Assembly (NCBI GenBank): GCA_025201365.1 | Contig: JAIXMF010000022.1 | Span: 248,001-312,000, forward strand | DNA length: 64,000 nt | Direction: 5' to 3' | DNA from: Syncephalis plumigaleata | Taxonomy: Eukaryota > Zoopagomycota > Zoopagomycetes > Zoopagales > Piptocephalidaceae | In this document: positions 11,150 to 23,700 of the stretch, in pieces | How the letters are laid out: every line of letters starts with the position of its first letter | Numbering within the stretch: position 1 is the stretch's first letter | Made by a program: the position numbers and the translations under genes | Notes under the pieces: generated by a model | Databases searched by the model: none | What the model saw: the letters and a program-made list of their open reading frames with translations, nothing else | Told to the model about the DNA's origin: nothing

Positions 11150-11960
11150 TTAGTGTATATGTATGTACAGGCTTTTTCCATCCAATTTGCGCAGTTAGTC
11201 TTCTGTTATTACGAATAAATAATGATGATGTTAACACTTACCGGCCTTTTGAGCCCCCTGCATTCTGTTTCCCAGCCCCCTCTGGAGAAGAACTGGGGTG
11301 GTTGACGATACAACCCCGGTAATTTGTTATTTGTTGTTTGGTTCCTCGGTGTCCTTGTCCTCCTTGTCTTGAATGATTGGAAGCAACGACACTTGGATGA
11401 GGGTGTGTTGGAACATCGGTTCCACTACGAAGGCAGTTGGTGATTTGAATGAAATCCAGACGAGCAACCATAACCCCGATTCCACAAACGATACTCGTAT
11501 CCTTTAACTTGCATGTCCTCTTTATATTTTTTGATGTGTGCATCTAATAGAATAATGAGTTAGTATACTGTAATAAATATCAAGTTGTAATGAGGTATAC
11601 TTACCGTAAGGGATCATGACAAGTAGTAGGACACTTTCTCATTGATAGTGTGGGAGCTATGGTTGCTCGATTTGCTCAAGCACAATGTGTAGGCGATATA
11701 CAATAAGGTAGTGTAAGTAGAGTGTAATAGGGACGATTGAACTGGAAGATGAAGATAAGTTTATTCAGTTCGTACAAAATAGGACCCATATTTATAGTGG
11801 ATAATGTAACAATATTCAATATTGAACTATGGTGAGTGTTGAAGGGACATGGCTGTAATACCAACATAGATACCAATCTCATGATGCAGGAATGGTTGGG
11901 GGCAATAATGAGCAATAAGGAGCGCATCTCAGAAAGGATTACGTATACCTCTAGATACAT
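11150..11960 (-). mobile_element. Decayed Fanzor (eukaryotic TnpB relative) C-terminal region
   Basis: Reading right to left, one exon ends with KCPTTCHDPL, a CPxxC-like zinc-ribbon half. After a short intron (GTAAGT donor, TTAG acceptor) comes a stretch with CTHQ, then YEYRLWNR, then FIQITNCLRSGTDVPTHPHP. That order (zinc ribbon, W-N-R-D of RuvC-III, then an LR..G..VP tail) is the C-terminal signature of Fanzor RNA-guided nucleases. The reading frame is interrupted in several places and the RuvC-I/II part was not recognised, so the copy is broken. A further exon-like piece near 11150-11215 (TNCANWMEKA) matches DNA at 12385. Related fragments lie at 12000-12425 and 20290-20600. The family call rests on motif order read by eye. 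Confidence 0.55.
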
Positions 11961-12063
11961 TTAGTCAGTGGTGTTACCTTCAGATGCTCAAAAAAAAGAG
12001 GATTACGTATACCTCTAGATACATTTCATCAATAGTGTTACCTTCAGGTGCTCAAGAAAAGGA
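11936..12063. repeat. 64-bp tandem duplication
   Basis: Two adjacent copies, 11936-11999 and 12000-12063, share the core GATTACGTATACCTCTAGAT and differ at roughly ten positions. They sit at the point where the minus- and plus-strand Fanzor fragments meet back to back. Confidence 0.75.
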
Positions 12064-12425
12064 GGATCAATGCATCAAAGTGGCACAACTCCAAAGGCTC
12101 AAGAAAAGGAGAATCAGTGCAACAACGAGGATCAAACAGCGGAAAGCAACTTATCCGTGATTGTTATCGCTTCACATCTAAGATATGTAAGTTTTATCAA
12201 CGTGTCTATTATTTGTTATCACTAATTGTAATATATGATATCGCGGTCATTAGCATCTCCCTCAACTGCAGGGCCATTATAACTACTCAATAATAATAGC
12301 AATGCGATAATGATGTTAACAATTGTGTAAATCTATTTATTAATAAACTGCAAAAGATAAAGGATAAATGCGCAAATTGGATGGAAAAACACTGTATCAT
12401 TTTATTAGTGAATTAGTAAACTGTC
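12000..12425 (+). mobile_element. Fanzor-related 3'-tail fragment (plus strand)
   Basis: DNA here resembles the tail of the Fanzor fragment at 20400-20600: both contain GCATCAAAGTG, TCAAGAAA and CAACTTATCCGTGAT in the same order, followed by an intron-like stretch. Its last part (TGCGCAAATTGGATGGAAAA at about 12369) also matches the minus-strand copy near 11190. No catalytic motif is left. The fragment ends at the 3' end of PEX5. Confidence 0.45.
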
Positions 12426-12431
12426 ATTCCA

Positions 12432-15213
12432 TTAAAAGTCAAAGTCCTTTTGGAATGCTCCAAGATCACGTCGATCACATTCAGCTGCTAGGTCAGGTCG
12501 ATCAATCATGTTCATCGTCATACGAAGTGCTGTCCATAATGAATCGGTAGTCGTTGTTGCATTGCCATGCATATGACTCGATGGCGGCATTGTCGTCGCT
12601 GCCGGTGATTGTAAAGCCAACGCGGTAAGTAGATGACCAGCTGCCTCATTATACAAACCCAAATTGATACAACTAATACCGATGTTATAGCGTGCTCGTA
12701 CATAACCCGGTCGTAATTCCAATGCTCTACGATAAGCATCAACGGCAGCTGGATAGTCACCACTATTAGCGAGACTGGCACCTAACCGATTCCACAATAA
12801 ATGATCCTATATCATCATCATCATTGTGTTAATAACATTGTATTCTATTAGTATTCTATTCGTATTTACCTCTGGTCTAGCTTGTACTGCTGCTTGGAAA
12901 CAATCGACCGCTTTTAATGGTTCATTGGATAGATTGAATAAAACACCCAGACCAGCTTGTAATTCGGCATCCAATTGATCTTGATGTGTTTGTACCGCAT
13001 GGATCATCGCTTGTTCTATACGTGCATGTCGATCCATCGTGTTCAATGATGACGATGATGCCGATAATGGTTGCTCCATTGGTGCTTTACCCGCCATTCT
13101 ACCATAGACGGGATGCTCGGTAATCCATCGTTCCAATTCCGCGTATGCATCCTTGCGACAATTCTCGTTTGCATACGCGATAGCCAATGCAACACTCACT
13201 GGATTGTCAGTATATTGTTGGTCAACACTGTTGCCATTATTACTAGTGGCATTCAATCGAATGGTTTGTCGGAATGCTGCAATGGCCGCCGTATCCCGTT
13301 CATTCTCCTGTTGCAATAGACCGAGACGACGCCATGCTTCGGCATTGTTAGGGTTCAATTGTACCACCGCTTCGTGTTCCAGTATTTCCTCATGCAATGA
13401 TCTACCATGAGATGAAGCGGTCGCTGCCGTTAATCGGGTAGGATCACGTAGGAATGGATTATCCACTTGGAATGGATACTCGTCGTATTCGGGGCCCACT
13501 GCCTCAAGAGCGTTCATCTCATTCTCTTGTTCATTCATCGCTTGTTGCTCCCATGCTTTGGCTAGTTGCTCCCATTCATGATCTACTGGATCATCAGATA
13601 GATGTGCTATATTCTTGCGATACATCTCGGCCCACTCGTCTAATCTATTACGTTCCGAAGTAATAGTATCGGGAACATCGGTCGAGGTTGATGCACCCGC
13701 TGTACTAGTAGTCCCGTGCATGGCTTCGAACTCGCGTGCCCATTGATCACCCACTGCCGTGTTAGTAGTCGCTTCCATTTGGTGTTCCACGAAGGAGGCA
13801 GCCCAACTATCATGCTTGCTATTATCCTCCTTGGCGAACTCGTTAGCCCATCGATTATCATGTTGACTATGATTGCGCGTAGTCTCTACTGTATCTGCCG
13901 TGAATTCTTCACTCCAATTAGTTGCTTTCGATGGTTGCTGCTGTTGTTGTTGTTGTTGTGAGAATTCATTACTCCATGATGTGGTGGGTGCATGTTGTTC
14001 CACTACTTTATTGCCCTCCACCACCACTTCTTGATCGCGTAATCGACGCATGAACTGTAGAAAGTTCGATTGTTTGAACTTGGGATTACTCGACTCGTTA
14101 ACAATGTCTACAACTTGTCCTGCTGTAGCAGCCAATGCCGCTCTACTATCACCATCGGTGGCAAGTCCATCATTGAACTCTTCAGCCCAACTCGCTTCCT
14201 TATTCTGCTGCGTAAACTCATTCTCCCATTGTACATCTAGAAGAATACATATCATAAGTATAATCAATACGTTTAATCTACTAGCTTTAACTTACCTTGA
14301 CCTGCTTCATCGAATGCCTTTTCAAACTGTTCCTGCAATGCGGGATCGTTATTCAACGATGATTGCACATCATGATGATGTGTCGCTTCAAATTGAGTAA
14401 ATTCTGCTTGCCAACCAACATCTTTATGCTCTATAATATCTTGTTCATTAATACACTATCATTATCAATACATGCTGGATAGATTACTTACGTGCTTGTG
14501 CCGCATCAAATGCTTGATCAAATGCCTTCCATTCAACTGAATCTACACGATTTGCTATGGCTGCATGTTCATGCTGCGCGAAATCATCAGTCCAATTGGT
14601 TAAACCAATATCACGTATACCGGATGACATCGGTGCCTTATCCTTAGCAGTTGTCATATCATGTGATGGTGGAGGACCATCTATCAATTCCAATTCCTCG
14701 CCTAATGCACCAAAGCTGAATGGATCACGATGTTGAAGATGATGTCCAGCCGCTAAACCTGGATGATGATTACTAGCAGGAACATTAGGATGTGCTCCAA
14801 ATTCTGACTCGCGTAAGAATTCATCCGTTAACTACATCAATACATATTAATATATATATATATATATATATATTATACAATCGATAGATAGCTTACATTG
14901 TTGCCTGGACGTGTTCCTTGTCGGAATACCTAGTAACATCGATACTATTCAGTATTTCTATTCCTTCAAATACTATCACATAGCGAGTATCACTTACCGA
15001 GGTTGAAGAATGTCCTTGAGACATACCACGAGACGACATACCAGCATCCTATTAGCAACCCGTCATATCGTATTAGTACGTGTAGACACGACGTCTTATT
15101 ACTTGCTCGTGTATTACCTGTTGCAGTGAACGGTCGCGCGAATACTGCTTGAGCAAGCCTGTCATGGCATTGCCACTTGAACAATCGGCACCACCCGTGA
15201 ATATATTGGACAT
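12432..15213 (-). CDS. PEX5: Peroxisomal targeting signal 1 receptor PEX5
   Basis: A multi-exon gene begins at the ATG at 15213 (MSNIFTGGADCSSGNAMTGL). The cysteine at residue 11 matches the conserved Cys used for PEX5 ubiquitination and recycling. The N-terminal half holds nine W-x3-F pentapeptides (WTDDF, WQAEF, WENEF, WAEEF, WSNEF, WSEEF, WANEF, WAASF, WAREF) plus WAEMY; these motifs bind PEX14/PEX13 at the peroxisome. The C-terminal half is a TPR array: an EHEAVVQLNPNNAEAWRRLG repeat, later GVLFNLSNEPLKAVDCFQAA, then LWNRLGASLANSGDYPAAVD and ELRPGYVRARYNIGISCINL, ending in a helical tail. The TPRs bind the C-terminal SKL signal of cargo. A polyglutamine run lies between two WxxxF motifs. 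Confidence 0.95.
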
Positions 15214-15570
15214 AGTTTACAAGGAGTAGTAGTAATATCCCAGGTGACTACGATATAGACAAGTAGATAGACAACAACCGTATCACTATAATGGATAAAC
15301 AAACACGTAATAAGAAAGGAGAGAATGTCAAGCGATAGAATAGTAGTAGTAGTAATACATACAAATGAAGTGTCAGTGTCAGTCAACTTCTATTTATCAG
15401 CAATGGCTGTAGTTGTTGATGCACTCACACGGTAAATAAACGCCTCATTATCCTCCGATGAAATCACATGATATACAAATAGGATTGCAATTTTATTTTT
15501 TATTTTTTATTTTTATTGCTTTGCTCTTCAGGTCTATCCTCTTGCTTATTCACGATTCACATTTGACATT
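15214..15570. promoter_or_regulatory. Divergent promoter between PEX5 and FCF1
   Basis: Short intergenic region with a TAG/GTA run near 15340 and a T-rich tract (TTTTATTTTTTATTTTT) at about 15490-15515. No TATA box was recognised. Confidence 0.4.
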
Positions 15571-16517
15571 ATGGTAAGTGTATTCATAGATGAATACTTG
15601 TCATACTATATCATCAGTATATTAACACTGTTGTAACTAGGGCAAAGCAAAGAAGACACGTCAATTTGCACAAGTAAAACGGCTAATAAGTCCTAAAGAT
15701 GCACGACTGTAAGTACATAATCATCTATATGATATTCATCGTGTGCATTCCCCTCTATGTTATACTAACCTACAATACACTATTAGTAAATCTAATCAAG
15801 TAAAAGATAAAAAGTCAGCAGAAGAGAAGGAAATGGAACTAGTTCGTAACATGTAAGTATACAGCATAGTTAGTAGATACACATCATGATTAACATAACT
15901 ATATATCATCCTTCTATTTCTACTCTATAGTCCACAGATGGCATCGTCGCTCTTCTTCAAATATAACACGGCATTGGGTCCACCCTATCACGTTATAGTC
16001 GATACTAATTTCATCAATTTTAGTATACAAAACAAATTGGAATTAGTACGTGCCATGATGGATTGTCTCTACGCCAAGTGTATACCATGCATTACCGATT
16101 GTGTACTAGCTGAATTGGAGAAACTAGGCTCAAAGTATCGTGTAGCATTACGGTATGTATTATGAAATGCTTATATTTACCCTTCTTCTTACCATAGACA
16201 CTAATGATGATGAGGATGATGATCAATGATAGTGTTGCTCGTGATCCACGATTTGAACGACTCCCCTGTACACATAAAGGCACCTATGCCGATGACTGTA
16301 TTGTTCAACGAGTAATGCAGGTAAATATCCTATAGAGTAATGACCTACACGATACTAATACAAGATGCATTAGCACAAGTGTTATATTGTCGCTACATGT
16401 GATCGTGATCTAAAACGACGTATACGTAAGATTCCCGGTGTACCCATCATGTTCATCACTCAACATAAATACACCATTGAACGTATGCCTGAAGCATATG
16501 GTTCTCCTAACAATTAA
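15571..16517 (+). CDS. FCF1: rRNA-processing protein FCF1 (PIN-domain, small-subunit processome)
   Basis: Six exons; the first coding exon is only the ATG (15571-15573), spliced to [20 protein letters not shown] at 15641. The protein is about 198 residues, the usual length. The PIN domain shows [27 protein letters not shown] and [19 protein letters not shown], giving the acidic cluster of the family, and the end reads [19 protein letters not shown]1 acts in the nucleolar 90S/SSU processome, in pre-rRNA cleavages at sites A0-A2. The fifth coding junction uses an acceptor at ATGATAG, giving [20 protein letters not shown], which matches the family. It converges with REXO4, 65 bp away. Confidence 0.95.
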
Positions 16518-16582
16518 AAATAAATAAATAAGTAGATTATGATTATTTAAAAGAAAGAAACAAGTTTACAATCATTGTCATT

Positions 16583-18206
16583 TTATTCACTTTCTTCAAG
16601 TGAGTCTACATCATCATCATTATCTGTATCTTCATTTGCATCATTATATGAAGTGGACGTTGATGATGTCGTTGCTGTCTTTTGTAGAGTAGCATTCATC
16701 TGTGCATTCAATTGTCGTTGTCGACGTTGTTGCTGTTGTCGCTTCTCCTCTTTACGTCGTTCAGTCAATCGTAAACGTGCACCCATTTCACGATCCCATT
16801 CATCTTTACATGATCGATAGAGTAACATTGTGGCTGCTGCATCTTCAATCTATATCCCAATGATTAATAAATACACTTAATATCATAACATCATCATAGT
16901 TACCGAAGAGTGTGCTCCATCTTGAATCTGTTGCTTAAGTACTAATTCTACGAGTCGTTTTAAACTTGGTGTACGACCACCAGTCAATTTACGGAATGGC
17001 TTATACAATTGCGTATCACGAATAAGATGTCGTGGATGACTGAGCATAAGTGCCTAATCATGATAGTTATTAGTTAAATGTAGACACATCGATGTACATC
17101 CACTCACCTTGAGATCATTATGAATGGCATGTCCAACAATAATACGATCGACTATTAGGTCGGCCACCGCCTTTTGTACTGATTCAAAACTTTCCGCTAA
17201 TCAATTCATGTCATTAGTATATCTATTCACTTATTACACACCACTATATATATATATACCTTTCTTCATTAATGTGGGTGTAATACCACTCACTTCTGTT
17301 CGATAATCGGTGACACGTTCTTTCGTCTTCACGAATTTATCAAGTACAAGATGTCCGAAAAAATTCACAATACTCACGCGTGCCAAAGCGGATTCCACAC
17401 CATTCGGACCTACACCCACCATTTCACAATCAATGGCCAGATATTTACCAATTCTATAGAAGCAACGATTAGTAAACATTATCAATATCATCAATGATAT
17501 CAGCTTACTTGGTGGGGTCACTTGATTCTAGGGCCATCGCTCGTTCTATACGACGTCGTTGTCGTTTCTCATCGGTGGTTGTGCCACTGTGTACATTATC
17601 ATAACCGTACACCTTCTTTAGATCGGTTACCGATACCTCCTCTGAGAACCATAATGCACTCGCGTCTAATGGACCAGCCTTGTTTCGTTTAGCTTCACTT
17701 GCCTCCACCACTTGATCCACTAATGAAAGTGCATCTAATGAACTGATACTATCACTAACATCATAATGTTATTGTTAATATAATAGACATGTATATATAT
17801 TCTATAGCTTACCTTGTCTCTAGCGCTACTTTCTTCTCAGGTGGTTCCTCTGTGGATGATATGGGTGCTTTTCGTTTATTACTACTAGTATCAATAGTGC
17901 TTGATACAATAGTTTCTTGTGATATCTGAGAGCGTTTATTTGTCTTCTTTTGCTTAATGATTGCCGCTACTACCGTGGCTGTAGCATTGTCTTTCTTCTT
18001 AGTCTTCTCACTAACAGTAGATGTGCTACTACTGCTTTTCTCCTGCTTCAATGCCAGTGTCTATTCATAGGATTACTCAGTCTATTATCATATATACACA
18101 CTAATATACTTACTGCTTGCATCTTTAACCAGTTACTCGATGGTAGACCAACTGGCACCTTCACTTTACCACCCGTCTGCTTACTCTTCGTCTTCTTTTT
18201 GTTCAT
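16583..18206 (-). CDS. REX4: RNA exonuclease 4 (REXO4/Rex4 family, DEDDh)
   Basis: A multi-exon gene from [20 protein letters not shown], a basic N-terminus. A lysine-rich, low-complexity region precedes the exonuclease domain: [13 protein letters not shown] (Exo I, D and E), [10 protein letters not shown] (Exo II, D), RDTQLYKPF, and [15 protein letters not shown] (Exo III, H and D). This is a DEDDh 3'-5' exonuclease of the REX4/ISG20L2 group; yeast Rex4 takes part in choosing between ITS1 cleavage pathways during rRNA maturation. All catalytic residues seem present. A coiled, Gln/Arg/Glu-rich segment and an acidic Ser/Asp tail ending DSLEESE extend beyond the domain. It is convergent with FCF1, another ribosome-biogenesis gene. 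Confidence 0.9.
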
Positions 18207-18459
18207 AATTAATAAATACTAAATAAATGAAAAAGAAATAACACTTTATAGATTCAAATAAAAGAAATGTGTAGAAAAAAGAAGAAAAATAAATATTCGG
18301 TTTTTTCAACTGATTAGCGCAATTTGCCATTAGCGTTTACATCCTTGTTTAACGGTAACATGAATCTATTATGACATATCCACTTGTGTTATGCTCTACA
18401 AAGCTGTTTAGCGTCATGGATAGATTTGTTTGGAATTACACTTTTGATTGATATTAATA

Positions 18460-19572
18460 TTCGTTTATTAGCAATAGATCAGGATATGTTCTACTGAGTG
18501 GTTGGGCTCGAAGGTTTATATGGTGGAACTGGATCATCAGTAGAAATAGAGCCGCGTCGACTGCCAGAAGGAGAGGAAGTAGGGGATATAGGATACCCAT
18601 ATCCCGAATGGAATTATTTATTTGGATATTGAACGCATTAAGATTAATCTGATTATTTAACTTCAATTTGATGAGAGCAAAAGTACTCGCGAAGGAGGTA
18701 TAGATTTCCGTTTGATAGAGTGATGCATCCGCCCAGTTTGAAGCAGGCCATGATGTTGTACCATCAGCAAATTCCCATTGGCATCGAAGCACATGTCTAT
18801 AGCAAGTGTTCACGTTAGATTAATGCGAATACAATCAATTGAGAATAGCTTACTACGTGGATGAATGATATATAGAAAACCTTTGACCTTTGCATACGCT
18901 AAAGCTATTCACAAATGTTAGCATAGTGTAGAATACGCACAGATACATTGTCAAATTTACCTGAAGTGATTTGATTAATAGTCTTTTGAGGGAGTCCCTT
19001 TTGTTGGACTTTGTTTGTTAAGGTTCGCTATATGCTGCTCGTAGGTGTACTTGCATGCATTATCGGTGACATAGCATCGCTTTCCAAATGGCGAGGGAGT
19101 GGCTACAATATTGCCAAAGTATTTGATTCCTTCGCTAAATAGAGGACTAATTATACCTGGGTAACTTGGTAAAGCATGTTGCTACAATACTGCTTGTTAG
19201 CATCAAGCAGAATGACTATAATTATTGAATTATTCACTTACTTCATAGAAGAGGCGGATGGTATCCCCTCTGGTTTACTTGGATCCACACATATAAGAGT
19301 GGCAGGTTTACCATCCCACGTTCTTCTATATAGCAACAGGACCTTGCGCATCAGGAATCTTGACGAGCTCTAGGCTTGGCAGATCAAATGCACCCTTTAA
19401 ACCCGTTGGTTGACTAAGATACATTTTCGGCACTTGTGGATCAACATTCAATTAGATACCGATAATAAATACGATAATATGCTATACTTACTCTTGGGTT
19501 GACCTGCACTTTCTGCTGATTCTATGAGGCTAGAAGCAGTGCAGCAACTGCGGTAATACTGATAATATTCAT
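18460..19572 (-). pseudogene. Decayed copy of a secreted-protein gene (paralogue of the gene at 53619-54778)
   Basis: An ATG at 19572 opens a signal-peptide-like stretch (MNIISITAVAALLLAS), with a TATA box (TATAAATA on the minus strand) at 19720-19727. Downstream pieces in several frames resemble the intact-looking gene at 53619-54778 in order: DGKPATLICVDPSKPEG against GGKPAYMTCTSSDSEK, a FGKRCYVTDN segment against LAGNCFIYNN, and a short GFLYI exon against GFIYLYN. The frame is broken at several places, so the copy appears inactive. Function of the family is unknown. Exon limits are approximate because the junctions cannot be fixed. Confidence 0.5.
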
Positions 19573-20289
19573 ATTGAAATGCATGATAAATGATTGATAT
19601 CTAGTGGTATAGCCTTGTAATCAAGTAAGCAAGTAAGCAAGTATTTTAGACGAGCGTAGTAGAAAGCAATGGAGACGAGGATATAGATTATGTGGACATA
19701 TTGCTGGAAATATCCCATGTATTTATAATGCTGTCTACTCAATACCCAGTATTTCCGAATTGAATTTGGTTTGTAGCAGCATGATGTATTTTCCTCTGTT
19801 ACACCGTGCCATGTGGTTATTACCAGTATACTGCAATTTATGTAAGTACCATTTCACGTATCGTCTTTCATCGTTTTAGCGAGTTTCAATGCTCGGCGGC
19901 TATAAGGTTCTCTCAGCAATTCGTGTATTCATTTTACTTGCGATTCAGTATAGATAACTCCAATTCCATTATTAATACAGTGATTAGCCATTCATTATAT
20001 TAGAAATCCTCATCTTTTATCAAAAAAGTATTTCACTCCTGTTCGATATAAAGTAACTGGAAAAGCCATATAATCAACCTTATCACACCATCATCCATCT
20101 ATTGGGTTTAGAACCTAATTGGAATAGCAAAATAAATACCCTAATGGATGGTATGCCCATTTAGGAATGTGAACATGCAAAGTATAACAATAACTTCACG
20201 GATCATTACCACTTGTTGCACTGTTTCTTCACTCTTTGCACGTTTAGAAGTAACGATATCACGTTGAATCTCATTATTTATTGGATGCA
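19573..20289. other. Intergenic region upstream of decayed secreted gene
   Basis: Contains the TATA box noted for the decayed gene, an AAGTAAGCAAGTAAGCAAGT short repeat at about 19623-19643, and otherwise AT-rich DNA without recognised genes. Confidence 0.35.
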
Positions 20290-20600
20290 CACATCAGAAT
20301 TGTAAAGATGACATGAATGGTAAAGGATTCGAATATCGTGTATGGAATCGGGATATGGCAGCATGTCTGAATTTATTCAGATTATTCTCAGTCTTCGCAA
20401 TGGAAAGGTGTTCCAACACAACTACATCAAAGTGCCATTACTTTAAACATTCAAGAAATGAAGGACAACAAGAACAACTTATCCGTGATGTATCCTATCA
20501 CATAACTACGTATTATCATAACTATTATTTATTCATAAACAGCAAATGACTAACTGCGTTAATCAGAAGAGAAATCCTGTAAATATCTGACAAAGGTGTT
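20290..20600 (+). mobile_element. Decayed Fanzor C-terminal fragment (RuvC-III and zinc ribbon)
   Basis: From 20288 one frame reads CTHQNCKDDMNGKGFEYRV directly followed by WNRDMAACLNLF. The CTHQ..C pair fits the second half of a zinc ribbon and W-N-R-D-x-A-A-x-x-N is the RuvC-III motif with the catalytic aspartate of TnpB/Fanzor nucleases. The tail after LNL continues in another frame as SLRNGKVFQHN, comparable to the LRSGTDVP tail of the fragment at 11150-11960. The upstream catalytic domains are not recognisable, so this is a relic. An intron-like stretch follows CAACTTATCCGTGATG, and the sequence then matches the plus-strand fragment at 12000-12425. Confidence 0.6.
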
Positions 20601-20733
20601 AATTTTATTGATTGACTATGATGGTTAGCGCAACAACAATGATGATATAGGAAATAGGAAAGATAAATAAACACACTTATATATGTAATTAACACTAGTA
20701 TACATTGTGCATCGACTACAATAGATACTAATG

Positions 20734-23700
20734 TTAATGAGCAAGTGGTGGATGTGTATGATGAGTAGGTGACCCTGTAAAGTAGGATTGGAATATGGGA
20801 TCTTCAAGGGTAGTTGGATCTTGTAATAGTATATGATACACATAAATTAATAGAATAGGGAAACGAGTCGAGTAATACGTTAGGAATCCATCGGGTATGG
20901 AACCAAGTAGTTTACGCTCAGTTTCAGGTAAATCTTGAAATGATGTTTCTACATCAATACAGTTAGTACCCTATAATAATAATAATAATAAAGATGAGCT
21001 ACCTTATTACGAATAGCGCGTAGTAGATCGCGTACACTTTGTACGTCATAGCGACGGAATTTACCCAATTGACTAAGCATCGATTTATCGAGTCGTTTAC
21101 TCCAGTCGAGTCCTACGACACTAATGGAATTGGCTTCAAGTTTCTGGAGGAGGGGAGATGCAGCAGTGTCGCGTGGTTCTGCTTCAAATCGATCTGATGC
21201 ATCTTGTAAGAATGCTAAACGTTTTTCATTCGACCAAAAGAACGGATGCAGTAATACTTGACCGATAGTAGGACTATATATAACATATCATTCATAGTTC
21301 ATTAGTAATGATATACTATTTTATCCTATATAGTAACTTACCGATGTTCCGGTTGATATTGTATCATGGCCGATATTAAATCGCGTGCTTCTGCTTCCGC
21401 TACATTATCCATACTGAGTCCAGAAAGATCGTAGTTGTTCTTAAGGATATTCGATTCTCTTTCATAACGATCGCCGAATGGATGATCACCACCGGTTAAC
21501 GCGTGATAGAATACACAACCTGCGGCAAACACATCAATGGCTTTAGTGACGCGTGGCTTAGTAGTTGGCATTTCTGTGGGATTATCATCCGGTGTTTCCG
21601 TCGTTGACATATTCGTGTAAGCTTTAATGACTCTACGCTTTGTTCTTCCATCGTGGGATGATGACGAAGAATCATTACTGCTACTGCCATTAATGAGCAG
21701 TTCACTATCTGTAGCACGCATCAATTCTTGTGCTCGCCATCCAACTGTGCCACTACCTTGACGTAGTGTGGCATCACCAAATGAACTCTGATCCGCTTCC
21801 AATCGTTTACTTAGACCGAAATCCGATATAAGCACGCGTACCTCGATATTCTTCGCTTGATGATCATCGGTGGTAGTGCTGTGAGATCGTACTTTGGACA
21901 TGACTAGAATGTTATGCGGTTTCAAGTCACGATGCACCAATTTAAGCGAGTGTAAATGATAGAGACCCGATGCAATTTGGTATAGTAGTTGCGCCTTTGA
22001 TAAATGATTCAATAAACTTGGTTGACCTCGATGAGCACTCTCGACAGCTTCATGCAATGTAGTTTGACATAGTTCAAAGGCAATATACAAGAATCGATCA
22101 CATCGTTCCTATGTTCATCATCATTATAACAGTAATTAGTAATGATATAGATCATGATCAATCATTGTCATCTACTTACTCGACAATAATAACGAATGAC
22201 ATTCGGGTGATCGTCACTCTCTTGTAGTATAGCCACTTCATGATCAACTAGATCGTAATAATCGAGTAGTTGTCGTTTCACGGCTACTTTCTTACCACCA
22301 AAATCACCCTTAAATACTATAGTGCCATGACTACCATGACCTAGTATTTCATTCGTAATAGTCAATGAATTAATGACACTATTACCATTAGAATCCTTTC
22401 GTAATCTCGTTGCAATAGCTGTAGTATTATTCGTATTGGCACTTGTCGTATTAGTAGTGACGAGTGTATCGACTGCTGTTATGTCACCATTCATATCAGA
22501 TGTCGTCTTAGTTAATGTTGTTGAATTAGTTCGTTGAGTGTCACCGTCATTCATTGTCTCGATGGTTTCTACTACTTTAGTCGTAACTTCATTGTTACTC
22601 GTTGATTTAGTCGATTTCCTCTCTGACATTGCTTGTCCATTGGTGTCATCTTGCATTTGTTTTCTTCTTCGACGACGTGGTTGCTTGCCTTTAGGTGTGC
22701 CATCTGATTCTATTGCTCTTGTCTTCGTTGTCGTTGTCGTTGTTGTTGATCCATTATACATGGTGTAGTATCGCATGATGACTCGTTTACCGTAATAGAT
22801 GACAGATAGTGTAACTAGTCCACCGGTAGATATAATGAACAGCCACCAGTACCATTCATCATTGGTTGATCGTCGTATTTGTTGCCATGCAGTAGTGACT
22901 ACACTCGTCCAGTAATCACCGTTTGTTAGTGCCGTTTCAACCTTGCCCGGTGGCAATTGCTCGTATAAATGATTTCCATTTACTGCACTTGGTACTAATG
23001 GTTGATCCTGCGGTGATATTATCTTGTGATGCCCAATAGACAATTGAGATCTTTTATATCACTTTCCGTAATACACTCGGGTGAATTCGTCTTCAACGGA
23101 CTAGATGGTTTTGGAAAGTGATCTGTCGACATGGCGAACAAGTTCCCTTCGTGTAAACGTATCTGGGCCGATGCATTGATGCCGCTCTTTCGACGTTCTT
23201 TACCTTTACCGATCATTTGTGTTAACATACTGATCAGTGTTTTCTTATTGTTAATCTGACGAGCTGGTTGTTGGCCGATAGATCTTGCTTTACTAAGACC
23301 ATTCGTCCTTGCAATTCACCGGTACGCATGGCCTCGTAGACACCAACTACTGGTGAATCGAATTGAACTTGCCATACTTTATATCCTATAAGATTACAAT
23401 GATACAATAGGTTAATCACTTGTTTATCTATCAATATACAGTAGAAATTAGCAACTAACCATCTCCATGCTGTGTCATTATATCGCCTTGCTCATTGGCC
23501 TCAATACTAATATCATGAATGGTATTCGTATTTGGTAGGGCAATCATACTATCTGGCTTAGTATAAGTAAATTCGCCGTAACTTATATTCCATCTAAGTT
23601 GAATTAAAATACAATAAGTATATCGCTCATACATTAAATGAGGCATCACTTACTTGACAGCATTTTGATGTGAGTCGAATATAGTTAACGTATAATCTAA

